Shown here one piece after another: positions 8,643 through 21,300 of a stretch of 64,000 nt of DNA. The stretch comes from Chionis minor (lineage: Eukaryota > Chordata > Aves > Charadriiformes > Chionididae). Location: positions 1,672,640-1,736,639 of the forward strand of contig VZSF01000046.1 of the NCBI GenBank assembly GCA_013398295.1, in the 5' to 3' direction. The position numbers were made by a program, and so were the translations under genes. A model generated the notes under the pieces. That model was not told the origin of the DNA and searched no databases. It saw nothing but the letters and a program-made list of their open reading frames with translations. The number at the start of each line of letters is the position of its first letter. Position 1 is the stretch's first letter.

Positions 8643-11600
8643 TCTACCTCATACGTATTATCTCTGCGCGTTTAAAGTCTCTTTCTGAAGTTCCTGCATG
8701 TATCTGCCGTCTGTTACATTAATTTTTATGGGAAAAGTAGCTTTACTCTGTAAAAATGCTAAATATTACACGTTTTGGGAATGTATCCTTGATAGATACT
8801 GGGGCATGGCTGCAGTTTCTTCTGGCCCTGTGTTGCGAATAGTACTGAGTATACTGAAGTTTAGTGCAAGGTGGTATGGTCTGATTGAAAAGCTGTGTCA
8901 CTAGTTAACAGCAGTGGCCTCCTCTTGGGAGTTTACAAAAGAGTTCTTTCTTCCATCATTTTTAAATATTAAGCATTAAAATTTTATCAGCCAACCTACT
9001 ATGACCAGTTTGGCAATGAGCGTGAGTCTTGGCATGTGAACCGTCTGCTATCTCTTTCCCGGTTTCCAGACCTAGCAGAGATGTTCCTTCTTTGTTGCAG
9101 ACAGATTGGCCCTTGTGGAGTAACGCTTTATTAAAAGCAATGGGTCTTAGCAGCTCTGCAATATATAACAAATCTTGGGAAATTTACTTTCCAAACAACT
9201 GTGGTGTTCCTAATTCAAATTGTTTTACACTTGCTGTGGGTAAAGAGCACACACAGATAGTTACTGTAAATCAGATGATTTGCACCAATTTAGAACATAG
9301 TATCTTGTGTGAGTCTTATAATCTGTCTCCATGGAGGCATATAGTCTTTTCTGCTGTTTTTATATCTTCTGCAAGATGAAAGTATATTGCATACTTCTGT
9401 GGGAAGCTTTAGGACTCCTTATCCACAGTTTGGGAGTCTCTGATTCAAAGTATCTGGGAGTTTTGTGGATCATTCGTTCAGGATTGTCTTGAGATATAAG
9501 TATTTTACCTAGATGTCTTATCTATACACATGTAGCTCAGGGGAAAAAAAAAAAAGGTTGCATTTCAATTGAGGTACTACTGTGCATTTGAAATGTCTGA
9601 AATTAATTAGACTTTTAACTTCATACTGGGGCAATGTTGGGGTATCCTCTTAGAAGAACATGGCAATTTCTTGAAGTTAACAGATGCCAGAAGAACACTG
9701 GCTGTTCAGGCACCTCATCTGAGATGCAACACATTGACTCCAAGTCCATGATGTAGGTGTCTAACTTTGAGAAGGTACATTCCTTTAAACAGATCCACAA
9801 TTGATGAATGTGTGGCACTTTTCCAATTAGTTTGCTTAAAGTATTCTTTACAGAGAGCAGTCTTCAACAGAGACAAAGTTTTATTGTTGGGCCAAATGTT
9901 TGCTGCAGTAAGCACCACACCAAGGTTTAAGTGCTGCAAACTCGAGCTACGCTGTTGTTTGCATGCTCTTGTTGCAAGTAATGTTCAGTATGTTTGTCTC
10001 CAAACTGCCTGTATCCAAACAACCGCAAAGGCATCACCTTGGAAAAACAATGCAGTTGGTAGCAACTCCCTTTCTTTTCAGTCTTAAGCTCCATACTGAA
10101 AACTGTTGCTATTTCTGCTATAAAGGAACTTTAATAAAGTTGTGTGTGGCACTCGGTGTCATCTGTTACGTACATATGTAGGTGTGCATGTAGCCTACCA
10201 GACTAATGTCTTCAAGGAGTTCTGTGAAGCTGGCAGTGCAAAACTATGCTACGTGCTAAGCCCTCTTCTGCTTTCCCAAGTCAAATCACTCTCGTGAACG
10301 TGCTACCTAGTGAGGTCCAACAGTCAAATCCTTCTACAGAGGAGCCCTTTAGATGATCTGCTTTTTTTGTCTAGTGGCCAATTGGCAACATTCTCAGCCT
10401 GCATTCACCTCTGCTGTTCTGTGGTCTTATAACTAAAGCAAATGACTGGGAACTGGGACAGCTATAATTTAATCCAGGCTCTACTGTTGACTTATCTTGT
10501 GGCGTTAGTCGAGTAGTTTGGCCTTCCTTGAACTGTAGTATTCTTTGTGTATGAAACAGAAATGACTGTTCTTATTTATAAACGAGGACGGTGAAAAAGC
10601 AAATTGTAACTTGTTAAGCTTTTAGAGGTAGAAGATACTTGAAAATTGAAACAAAATGTGATCATAATGTATAAATAATACAAAACTTTGCCTGATATAG
10701 AACTTGTCAGTGGGGTGGGGGTTTTTTTTGAGTCCTCAAAGAGGTGATTGGACTTGTCAGATAACTTCAAATAGAAAGGCAGGTTTCTTAAAAAGCAGAG
10801 AAAGAAATTAGCAATGAGGCTGTCTGTTCTTTGGAGCTGGGACTTGATGTACCCGGCATGTCCTCTCATCTGTAAAAACATTTCCTGAGCTAGGTCTCTA
10901 AAAGGCCTGAGGCTGAAGAGCAACATTTCAGTATCATCTGTCTCTTTTTAAGGCACAGATTCTGTGCAGCCATACTCTTCTGTTGGCCAAAATAGTTCTT
11001 GTTTCTGCAAAAAGAAATGACCTGGAGCGTCAGCTCAGTTTTCCATGCAAAGTCTACCTTAGTATTTCTGCTAGAGTTGTAAAATACTTTCACATCTATC
11101 CAAGTTCTAATGCTGTGTTTCTGTTTAATTTATTATCGTCACTGTTTTAGTAAAAGCTGAGATTCTTTGTTGTTTAAATTCTCCAGTGCCTCTACTGGCT
11201 TCCTCGTGCTTTATTTCATTTTCTTCTCTGGGGGAAATCGGCAATCTGAAATGGGAATAATGCTCAACCAGTGTCGGTGTTGTACCCCTTTTTTCCCTCT
11301 TTCACCTCCCAAACCCTTCTGTATTGCTGCTGCTGTGTGCCTGCTACTGACAATGCACATCTTCCATTCAGCAGTTGTGTTACACCGTCTCCTAGAAACA
11401 GCGTGAAAGCCATTTAAGTTGTTTTTATTCCATTTCCCTCTCTGCCCTATTCTTTCCTCTTCACTATTTTCATATGATATAATGAGATGGTACTTTGACA
11501 GCTCGGCATCCCTTTTCTCTACCCTGCTCCATGCCCTGCAAATCATTCTGTCACTAAGTGTTGTACTCGTGCACAGCATATGCTGTTAATGGCAGCATAA

Positions 11601-14249
11601 ATAGCCTCCAAGTGCCTGGCGGATTCCAGAAGAAAGGTTCTGTTAACTTAAGTGTAGGAAACCTCTTATCAGTGGATCTTGCTAATACAATAACAGCATG
11701 GAGTGAGTCAATAACCATCTGGTTTTCCCTGAGGCTGTTTGCACATAGGATGGGGCAACAATAGTTTTACCCTTTGCCTTGGCACAGTAACTGTAAGTAA
11801 TGTGCACCATCCAAATGTAAAGACATTTCAGGGTGAAGGGTCAGTGGGAAGCCTCCATTAGAAGATAACATCTTTATCAATTACGAGTGAATGTGTTTTA
11901 TTCTAGCAATAAGGTTTTGAACTGCAGGAGTGCCAGAATTCTGTTTCATGAGTGAAAGCAATGTGTCTTATTACCTGGCAGAAGCAGCAGACAATTGTCA
12001 CCATTTGTGTACTAATTAGAGACATATGAAATTATGAATGCAGGAGTATATTCTTTTGCAGTGTATTTTTCATTTTGAGGGGCAAAGATATTAACATAGA
12101 GATGCAACCAATTGTGTTTAAATAAATCTTTTGGACTTGCCATTACGTTTTTTTTTTCAGTCTAAAGCTGAAAAAGAAAGCGGTTCTTATTTGTTCGTAA
12201 TGGACTAAAAAAAGAGGCAGGCAAGTCTCGCTTACTTATAGCTACAGTCTGAAGTACTAAATAAGAATGAACAATGCAGTAAATCCAGGTCAGGAGTGAA
12301 ATTGAATCGGTATATCAGTGTGTTAACACTGATGATATCTTGAACTGCTAAACTATCAGAGTATTATAGCAGGCAATTAAATCATATGGTTGGTACATGA
12401 GGCTGTTAATTCTGCCTCAGAACTGAGTGAAATGCCCAGTTAACGTTTCATAAACATCTGTAGTCTCAACCTGGCTGCCTGTCTAGATTTCAGCAGTTTG
12501 TGAACAATTTGAGCCACTACTTTGATTACCAGTATGATTGTATGATTGCACCAATCTGGCTTCTCCTGGACTCATTTTGGATCATAAAAACAATCTTATT
12601 CTGAAGAGTAGTGTTTTTTTCAAAACTGTTTATGAACTCAAGGATGAGCTGTAAAAGTGAGGGGGTTTCTGTCAATTTTCTTGCCCTCTGGGATAGTATT
12701 CTAGAAAAAGAAAATCTTAATCTACTTTGAAATTGGGTAGAAGTCTAGAGTAATTTTTATAGAGAACAGTATTGCACTAGTATGTGTGTGTGGAATTCTC
12801 TGCCTCATGTTTATTTTCTGATCACAGCGAAGACAGATGTGTATTCCTTATTAATGTGGAGGACTCTCAAGCCATTGTAATACACTTGTTTGGCATATCT
12901 TGGGGCATCTGGCCGCTTTCTATCTGGCTGACACTTGCCTGGTCAGAAAGAGTTTAGCTAAGGCTAAATTTTATTTTTACTCCTGTCTTCGTTATGCCCT
13001 CTTTGTACCACTAACGTAGTAATGTTTTCAGTTTTTGCCAAAACTGTTATATTCAGTAGGATATACCTGCTGCAAAAACTTTCAGTGGCTTTATATTTTT
13101 GGATCTTGTATTATGAAAAATCAATGTCTTTTTTCAGATCATATTCAAAAGGAAGTAACATAAGTATTCTTCATATAAAATATTACATCCAGTTTGCGAG
13201 TAATGCCAAAAATTTGGCCATGTTTGTGAATTGTGAGAGGGTCTTAGGATCTGGGGTCGTTAAAAGAATATCTTGGAATCTTCGTGCAGTAGATAGAATA
13301 GATTTTATAGTCTTGAACTGTAATAAATTTTATTTTCTAGCACCTGAGACCCGATCTTTGGGCAAATGAGAGGTGTTCAAGAGGTAGGCAGGAGATGAAC
13401 AGTTTACATTGTAGCTGTGTGAGCCATCTACGAAAATACCTGTTCATCCATATAAGACTCTTAAGAAAGAAACTGGTGATTTTGTTGACTTCTACTGTTT
13501 TTACCTTTCTGGAACTTAAATTTTATTGTAAAGGTATAACAATAATAGTGAGGGCTCTGCCCTCCACAGAAGTTAAAAGTCCAAGATTTTTGTTTGTTTC
13601 CTTCCCACTGCCCCCTTCCTCTCCAGAGATTTGTGTGTGGTGGTGGGGTGTTCTGGTTTTTATTTTTTATTAGTTTGTTTTCCCCTAAAAAGTTTCTATG
13701 TCTCTTGAATACAAAATTGGAATAACTCTGGCTAGTTAAGTGAAGTCATTCTCTTTAGTTAGGCCAGCCATTTGTATGTATTCAGTACTGGGAAGTGTCA
13801 TTGTATGAAGTGCCCAGTACCTCTCATTCATCCCTCCAAAAGCCAAAGAACAAAACGCCAAGATTTAATGCAACGTTATTACAATATATTAAAGTTAGAG
13901 CTTGCTCTGGGAAATGCAAATTGAGGCTGCAAGTTTGGTTTAGTGTTTTTATAGCTTGAGAACGTTACTGTTACCATTATTGCAGTATTTTGTTCCTAGC
14001 ATCTTGAGGGCTGTTTTTTTGCTTGAAATATTTGACTTATTTAGAAGTGGGTAAGTGCTTCCGGTCTGTGGGTCTTGTACCTTTATGTTGAAAAAGGAAA
14101 AAAACCCACATTTACCGAGTCTGAATATTGCCTAAAAATCTCCTTTGTGTTATGTAAAGGAATCTGTTTTTCTGTGAGTTTTGTGGATGTTTAAAAGACT
14201 TGTGATGAGCTGAACCCAGCTGTAATCAAAACACAGCTTGGTCACTGGT
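8643..14249. other. Long non-coding stretch, no gene or recent repeat recognised
   Basis: About 5.6 kb of AT-rich sequence. No transposon family, RNA gene or exon with paired splice signals was recognised. Open frames at 9029-9379, 10576-10926, 11211-11579 and 13022-13369 have no domain, no start context and no GC-rich third positions. The tract around 11890-12130 is AT-rich with repeated homeodomain-type TAAT cores (for example TACTAATTAGAGAC) and could be a regulatory element, but that is only an impression. Confidence 0.45.
13193..13209 (+). repeat. 17-base exact match to 5606-5622
   Basis: The sequence TTTGCGAGTAATGCCAA occurs exactly here and at 5606-5622, in the same orientation and without matching flanks. 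It contains a CpG, which makes chance recurrence in a CpG-poor genome less likely, but similarity does not extend far enough to define a repeat family. Confidence 0.5.
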
Positions 14250-15350
14250 TTAAGCTTAATGTGTGCCCACACAGCTGCTGAAAGAGGTGTTCCCACGTTC
14301 AGCCCCGGCTGCACAGTTACTGGTGTTGCCCCATGGCACGGCCACGCGCGGCTGGTTCCTGGCTCGGCTGCAGCAGAGCCCCCCAAGAGAGACAGGTGGA
14401 CGTGACCCAAGTGACTTCACACTCACATCGCTCCCGGGGGCCGTAGATGGAAGGATGGGTCGTGCATCTGAGTCGAGCCTGTAGCATGCTCGTGGGAGCT
14501 TGTGTGGAACCAAAGGACAGGCTTTGGGTCCAGTACGTGCTGTGGGGCTCTCCTGGCTTCCTCGCTATTTTAGCGAGGAAAAGAGGTGAAACACAGGCAT
14601 CATTAAAAACCTCTTTTGTGATAGCGTACAGGAGGTCATCTTTTGATGTCCGGGTTTCTAGCAACTTCAGCGTAGCGCAGTAATTAAGATAGTGAGGGAA
14701 GCAGAGGGATCTTGGCTTTCAAACTTACTCCTCCTGGCTCCGATCCAAGTATCATTAATATGACATGAGACGTTTTGTTGGTATTTGATTAACTGGGAGG
14801 CTTGTTCTTGTTTTGTGTGACACATTGTAAGTTAACCACCCGGCATGCTGACATGTGCGATTAAAAACAAACACTTAAAACTAAATTGAGATGCCGACTG
14901 CCAAGTGCCCCGCTGAGAGGAGGCTGAGCAGCCTGCCTGCAGGGACACAGCTGGGATAGGCCGTACCCACATTCGTACGGATCTGGTGCCGGTGACTTTT
15001 GAGTTTAGCCCTCTGTTCACGACTGTTTATTTTTAAACCTTTTCTTCAGCTGGCTTGTGCAGTCGAAACACGCCTGACAAAATTCGGCAATGGCAAACGG
15101 GAGTTGCATTGTCCAAGCAAAATGCTCTGCGGCAGTTGCCACTGTTCCTTCAGCGGTTACGGACACCTCTCGGCAGTGTGGTGTTCCTGCCGTCAGGAAT
15201 GGAAACACTCTCCAGCCATAGGGATTTTCCCTCCCCCTGCTCCCTGGGCACTGTGTGCTGCTGTAGACAGCCTGGCCAAGGGCTGGCTGAGATGGCATCA
15301 GCATGCCGAGGGCTGGCCGAAGCCCATGGTGACAGATAGGATTAGAGTAA
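14250..15350. promoter_or_regulatory. CpG-enriched patch, possible regulatory region or old decayed CpG island
   Basis: CpG frequency is visibly higher here than in the flanking tens of kilobases, for example CACGCGCGGC near 14344, ATCGCTCCCGGGGGCCG near 14428, and scattered CpGs from 15062 to 15200. Density is well below that of the islet at 7121-7270. Several overlapping open frames exist on both strands (14263-14484, 14317-14664, 14999-15358); this follows from reduced AT content and is not evidence of coding. No splice-bounded exon was identified. Confidence 0.25.
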
Positions 15351-18286
15351 CAGAGTGACCTTATTTATTACATCACAAGCTTCCATTTGCTGTTTCCACA
15401 AGTTTGAATTCCAGGACATCAAGAATTGTGTCTGGACTTTCTTATTTTATAACTAATTAGAAAAATAAAACTTGAAGAGTTAGCAAAGCTTCCTTTCCCT
15501 CTAGTTCCCTTCTCGTTCTCCTCCGTATTGTAAGGTTTTTAACCTTCCCTCTCCTGTTGGGGTCCTTGATGTGGAAACCGTTCCACATTTCACAGTCAGC
15601 AGCAGGGTGTCTTTAGAGAAAGCATTAGCCAGACAGGGAATTACGTTCATGGTACTAAATATCCAAAGGAGTGAAAACTGTAGCATGCACAGTAACCATT
15701 GTTGAAGTCTTGGTAACCCTTAGCTTTATTTTGAGACCTGATGTGTGCTTCCCAGCCTAACGAGGAAACTTCTGCTGATTCAGTGGGCACTTTCAATTCC
15801 ACTTAAAACAAAATGTGCCCTCTAACCTGTTTCCAGACAGATGTGCAATGCTTGCAAAAACACTCAAATCCTCTTGTCCGGAACTGCTGATGTACATCAT
15901 GTGGTGGAGCCCGGAGCTGGGTGGCCTTGGAAGGGCCCCTGTTAGCTCCTCTCCAGAAGGGAGAGCCACGGGAGGGGTGCGGGAAGGTGGGTGCTCCTCA
16001 GCTCTCTGACGGAGCCAGCTGTGGGTGCTCCAGCACACAGCTCCTGGGGCTGTGGCAGGGCTGTTCCCAGTTCGTCAGCTCCACACCTGAATGCTTCTCT
16101 TCCCGTTTGCCTGCTGATCTATTCCTGAAGCAGAGAAGTTCCTTGTTTTGTTTACTGACTCTCTAAGAACCTGTTAGAAAGTATTTTGGGGAAAGGGTAA
16201 GCAGGCCTTGCATAAAGCTATTTTGTTCTTCTTGAGCACCAGTATCTGCTTGCTTTGCCTTTGAGGCAGGTGCAGGGGGGAAAAAAAAGATACCTTTAAA
16301 TATACCTGCTAATTCCCAAGTTGAGATTTTAGTCCTTTTGTTTGGAATGATTTTTTTTCCCTCCCAGAGGAACAAATGTTATGCTTACAGATCATGGACT
16401 GTGACTAGAGTAGACAGAAAGCAGCAGCAGCTAGTGAACTGCTGGGAGGGGGGACACACACATTTTCCTGCTACTGTCATGAATTACAGACAGAAAGAGA
16501 AATCTGTAAAGACACTTAAAGTATGGAACAAATAACAGTGTTTTCAAATAGTTGGGAGTCTCCATGACATATCAGCAGTTCTTTTAAATGACCTGTGAAT
16601 TTATAGTAGCTTCTGGCTAAAACATGTTTTCAGAGTAAAAGAACGGAGTGTTTTTTCACCTGACTTCTCTTCCTGCAGCAGAAAAAAATCAGGATGTCAG
16701 ATCCTGAGGACAGGATCCAAGAGGGTCCTTTGAGGACAGCTTGGAAAAAGATATTCTGACAGCCTCTCAGAAGGACCTAGTTGGAGTCCATTAGTAGTCA
16801 TAGGTTTGATTTGAGATCATGAGAAAGCTTTTAGTTCAGAGAAGCCAACCCTGCCCTCATTTTGTTCTGAACAAGCTCTTGTTCTCAGATGGTCACTTGA
16901 GCTAAATTACATCTTTCTGCCACACTGGAAAATGGATCTGTGAGTAATGAGTTGACAGGAAAACAATCTTCAACCCTACTTGGACTACCTAGGGTATATT
17001 TGGGCCGTTACGACAGATAAATAGGGGAAGGATAGTCTTTAAATTGCACAACTTTTAACTGCAGATTTAGCTCTTGTTTCTAAAAAATTGTGGTCAGATT
17101 TTTCCTTTCAGTCGTCCAGCCCTTTGGGATGGAATCGATCTCTTGTTAGACAACTAGGAGTTTCACACTCTTTAAAGGGTGGGATTTTGGGGTGAGCTTC
17201 ACCACATGTATTTTTCCATTTCCAGTGCTAAGTTTGGAATGGACGCTGTTTGAACTTAAAGCTGTCTTCATTGTAACATGGCAAGATACCCTACTTTGCT
17301 AGAGAAAACAATGTGATATTAAAAAGTAAAGCAGTAACTGTGTGCAAAGCTCAGTGACTTTCAGAAAAGAAGGGACGAAATATAGGAAGGGAAGAAAGAC
17401 GTAGGTAAACTGACTCTGGTCAAGATTTTGACAAGAATGTAATAACCTTAAATGAGGTTTGTCCCTGGCAGACACTGAAGACATCCTGACCTTTTTTAAC
17501 TCTGATGTATTCATCATGAGAATGGATTTTTTTTTTTCTACCTCATCCATTCTGTGACTGATGGGCAAGAGTAATTTCTCTCTCAGTACAGATGAATACG
17601 CGGTGGTAGACTCCATTTGCCACAATGACAGGAGCAGAGCGCCATCAGCCACAGAGTTAGCTGAAGAAATATTTTCCTTTTCAGTCGTGCACTCTAACGT
17701 GTGCATGATGTATGTGTAACAGAAGGATGGGGGGAAGGTTACTGAATTGTATGAAACCTGAGTCATGAATTTCCTCTACTGAAACTTTCTCAAATCACAA
17801 GGAAAAGGAGTAATGATGGCTTTGCTTGAAAGAATTCAAAGAGGGGGAAGAAAAATGAAAAAAGTAGTAAAGAACATCCCTGCCCCCACCAATCCCACTC
17901 ATGCTCTTTTCCCCATAACACAGTTTTATGGATCTTTTACTTGCAGATACATTCCTTCTATCTGTAGCTTCTTCAACCACCATGATCCTTATAGGCCAAA
18001 TTTGTTTTGTACAACTGTCTCGTCACATGGATGTTCTTGAAAGTAGTAAAGGCCGGTCCTTTAGAAGGGGCACTTATATTCAGTTATTGTTTCAAAATAT
18101 TGCAGACACATAAGTTTTCACAACTATTTTTTCCTCATGGATGGCTTTGGGGTGACAGTGGGAAATACTGAAAGGGAAGAACGAGATAGTTGAACTGAAG
18201 CTAAAGAATATAACATTAACATTGTCAGCTTATTGTATTTCAAAACATGCGAACACAATGAAATCTTGTGTCAGTGAACATCAGAA
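15351..18286. other. Non-coding stretch, no gene recognised
   Basis: Unremarkable AT-rich DNA. The longest frame, 155 codons on the minus strand at 17299-17766, starts and ends without gene context and has no domain. An acceptor-like CCTGCAG at 16674-16680 is followed by an open run that soon stops, without a donor. Confidence 0.45.
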
Positions 18287-18350
18287 TTAAAAAAAAAAAC
18301 CAAACCAAAACAAAAAAACCCCCACCAAACAAAAACGCCCCACAAAAGCC
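18287..18350. repeat. A/C-only low-complexity tract
   Basis: An 11-A run is followed by about 50 bases almost entirely of A and C (CAAACCAAAACAAAAAAACC and onward). The tract resembles other strand-asymmetric A/C or G/T tracts at 34030-34078, 46512-46560 and 52146-52192. Confidence 0.7.
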
Positions 18351-21300
18351 TAGAATTCTGATGGTGGGTGAGGAGAGCATCTGTAGTCAACAATTGGAAT
18401 GAGAGGGTTTATAAACCTCAGGGTTTTTTTCAAGCACAGATGAGCTAGTCACTGTCTCTGGTCACTAAAGAGTCACCATGACAGCAGACTATTCCAGGGT
18501 CACCCACTATGAGTTGTTCTGTCTGCTGGAGCATATAGGCAGGTTTCATGTCAGGACAGATGGTGATAGTGCTTCTGTTGTGCAGTTCTTTGCTACTGAC
18601 CAAAAACGTATTCAGGAAATAACCAAAGTATGTGTTGGGTATCATAGTGATGGCAGAGAATCCATAAATAAAGGAGGAGAGAGGGGTGAGAAAGATGAAC
18701 ACAAGGATACTGGTCTTGGTAGAGCAATGTAATTTTCTGTTCTAACCGTATTAGCTCACATGTTGAACTGCGGTTCGAGCACACAAATGTTTTGAAAACT
18801 GTCACACAAACCACTTGTGCCAATGCAATCTTGCTGTTCAAGCGTGTCTTTCTACTAGAAGGTGAAGACCATGTAAAGGCGGGTAGCCACTATTAGATGC
18901 TATAGGGTTCTTTAGAGGATCCTTCTGAAATTCAATATAATCAAGTCACAGTGAGTGGAAAGAATTTCTAAAACACGGTTTCTTCTGCTGGATTAACATT
19001 CTTGTGAGCTTTCCAGAGAATTAGTAGCTCAGCTGAGGTAGACTCTGCAGTTTTGTGTTGTTTTTTTCCCAACTTTATTTAGTAAAAGCTTGAAGTTCAC
19101 GACTATGTCTCTTTCTAGATCTTGGTCTACTGGAGGTTTTAATTGCTATTAGCTATAGGTGCACTGTAGACCTAAGCAAGCATGAAATGGTATAGTCTGT
19201 GATACCTGTTTGCTTTATGAGATTCAGGAGCCCAGCTGGGATGTCATTTAAACAGATGCCATGGGGCAGAAAGCTTCGGGAGTTGAGGTGTTTTGAAGAT
19301 GCTTGTGTAGCTGGGCAGTGAGTCACCGCTTCAGTGATAGATTTGGAGTTCTGTTGTTGCCTTGTTTGGGACTTGCTTGATGTTTCAGCTTTTTCATTCA
19401 GGAGCCTTTAAAACAGGCAGGTGTAAACCCATTACACAAAACCTGTGTTATCTGCCAAAGTTTGCCTGTTCTTTCTGGAAGGTTGACAAAGTAGAGGCAT
19501 GTTGATGGTGGTTTAAGAAGCTGAAATGAATAAATAATATGTTGATTTTTTTTTTCCCCTTTTCTCTTTTCCAAGGTGGCAAATGGTGACTTCACAGAAC
19601 TCTGGCCTGGTTGGTTGCAGAGGAGACCTCAATGATGATAACTTTTGATATATGTCAGTATGGGCAAACTGATCGAGTCCTCAGACAGCTTGAAACAAAA
19701 TCTGTGTGTTGCCTTCCTCATGTCTAGGGAATTTTCTCTAATGGCACAGATTTTAAATGTATCTAGTAATCTCTTTTTCAAAAGACCCATCTTATTCCTG
19801 TATTTATCTCACCAAATCAAAACTGTTTTAATGTTAATTTCACAGGACACCCCTAAGTCTCAAATGTGTCTTCGGAGACTGGCTACTCGCTGTCAACATT
19901 TGTGGTGCTGTTATTAAAAATAGAAGACTTTGGCATACTAGGAAATGAATAGGGGAATGACAGCAAATATACTGGACTTCTTATCAAAATTTTTAAATTG
20001 TGATTTTTTTTTTGGTTATTTTTTTATTTAATTATAAGAGAGCTTCACTTTATTTGTATAAATATACCATCACAGCATATGAAAAGTCTACCACTGAATT
20101 TTGCACTTGCCTATTCCATGATAAACAAAGTCTTGATATTTAACAGCTGCACGATGCAAGCTTTGGTATTTGCAGAAGAATGAGGATGCTTGGCAGGTTA
20201 GGACGGTTTAATTTCTTCTCGCCACTTGCTGCTACTGGAATTCTGACATTTTTTCTCCCTTTATCTTTAGTGATTCTTTCCTTCTTTCACTTTCAAAAGG
20301 TAATCTACCACTGCCTCTTTGCTTTCATGACTGTTTGCTGTTGACCTTTAACAAGTCCTGTAAACGTTACGCTAGGTTGTAGGATTTGTACACTTTTTAA
20401 CAAATAAGGAAGCTATAAAGCTGGTAAATGTTCCAATATCAGTGAAGCTTTCTTAATTGTGTAAAACATAAAAAGAATGGTTCTAAAGGGACAAAAGTGA
20501 TAGCTATTACAGAAATGTCCTTTCCTGAAGGGCTGTTGCCTTTTTAATACTTGCCCTATAATACCAGTTCTACTTTGCATTTCCCTTTTTCTCCATAAAG
20601 CGGAGGCTGATATGCTTCATGCACTAGAACAACAGCTCTGAATTGTTTCCACCGGCTTTAGTCTCCAGACCAGAACTGTTGATCCATTTTGCGTTGATTG
20701 CTCTCCCCCATTGCTTCGCCTTCTCCTTACTTCTGTCTATATGGAGCTCATGATAAAGCTGAGATGTACTGTAAGACACTAAAGTAGCACTCTCTCTCTT
20801 TTCTTAATACATTTAGGTATTTAATTTCAAGCCTGACATTAAATTTAGTAAGTTCAATAGTTCTTTAAAAAAAATGTCCTTAATTAAACAGTTTTGCACT
20901 GCTATTCAAATGCAGCTTTCCACTCTGAAAGAGTTTCAGAGAGCTGAAATGTAGCAATGCTGCTGCTTAGCTTGTGTGTTAAAACTGTAATGGCCTGTGT
21001 GATGGTGTCCAACGTGCTGTGTTGTTCCCAAAGCTTAAAATTCCCTTCGGTTTGGAGGGTGAAAATCTATTTGTAATCAAATGAGTGATTCTGATATTAA
21101 CAAGATGCCAAATGCTGTAGTATTTCCAGCTGATGGTGGATAAGTGGTGCATTGTTAATGGAATGCTGACACATCTTCCATGCTCTTCCTTCTCAGAGGG
21201 CTTAAATAGTCTTTTGAAATCACCTTGAGAATTTTAAGCCTTACTAAGCACAGCGTTTTTTTCTTTGGTTTGCCTCTTTCTGCTAACCCTGCAGTATTTC

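Noticed and set aside
16660..16760. Acceptor-like TTCCTGCAG followed by an open run
   Set aside because: The frame stops after about 30 codons without a donor or polyadenylation signal.
17299..17766. 155-codon minus-strand open frame
   Set aside because: No recognisable motif or gene context, and Leu/Ser/Phe-rich content typical of chance frames.
18765..18785. GGTTCGAG element resembling a tRNA T-arm or internal promoter box
   Set aside because: No cloverleaf arms or upstream box could be placed around it.
18445..18841. Hydrophobic minus-strand open frames resembling a membrane-protein segment
   Set aside because: The hydrophobic part is short, flanking sequence in the same frame is stopped, and no receptor or channel motif could be recognised. 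T-rich DNA often reads as hydrophobic residues.
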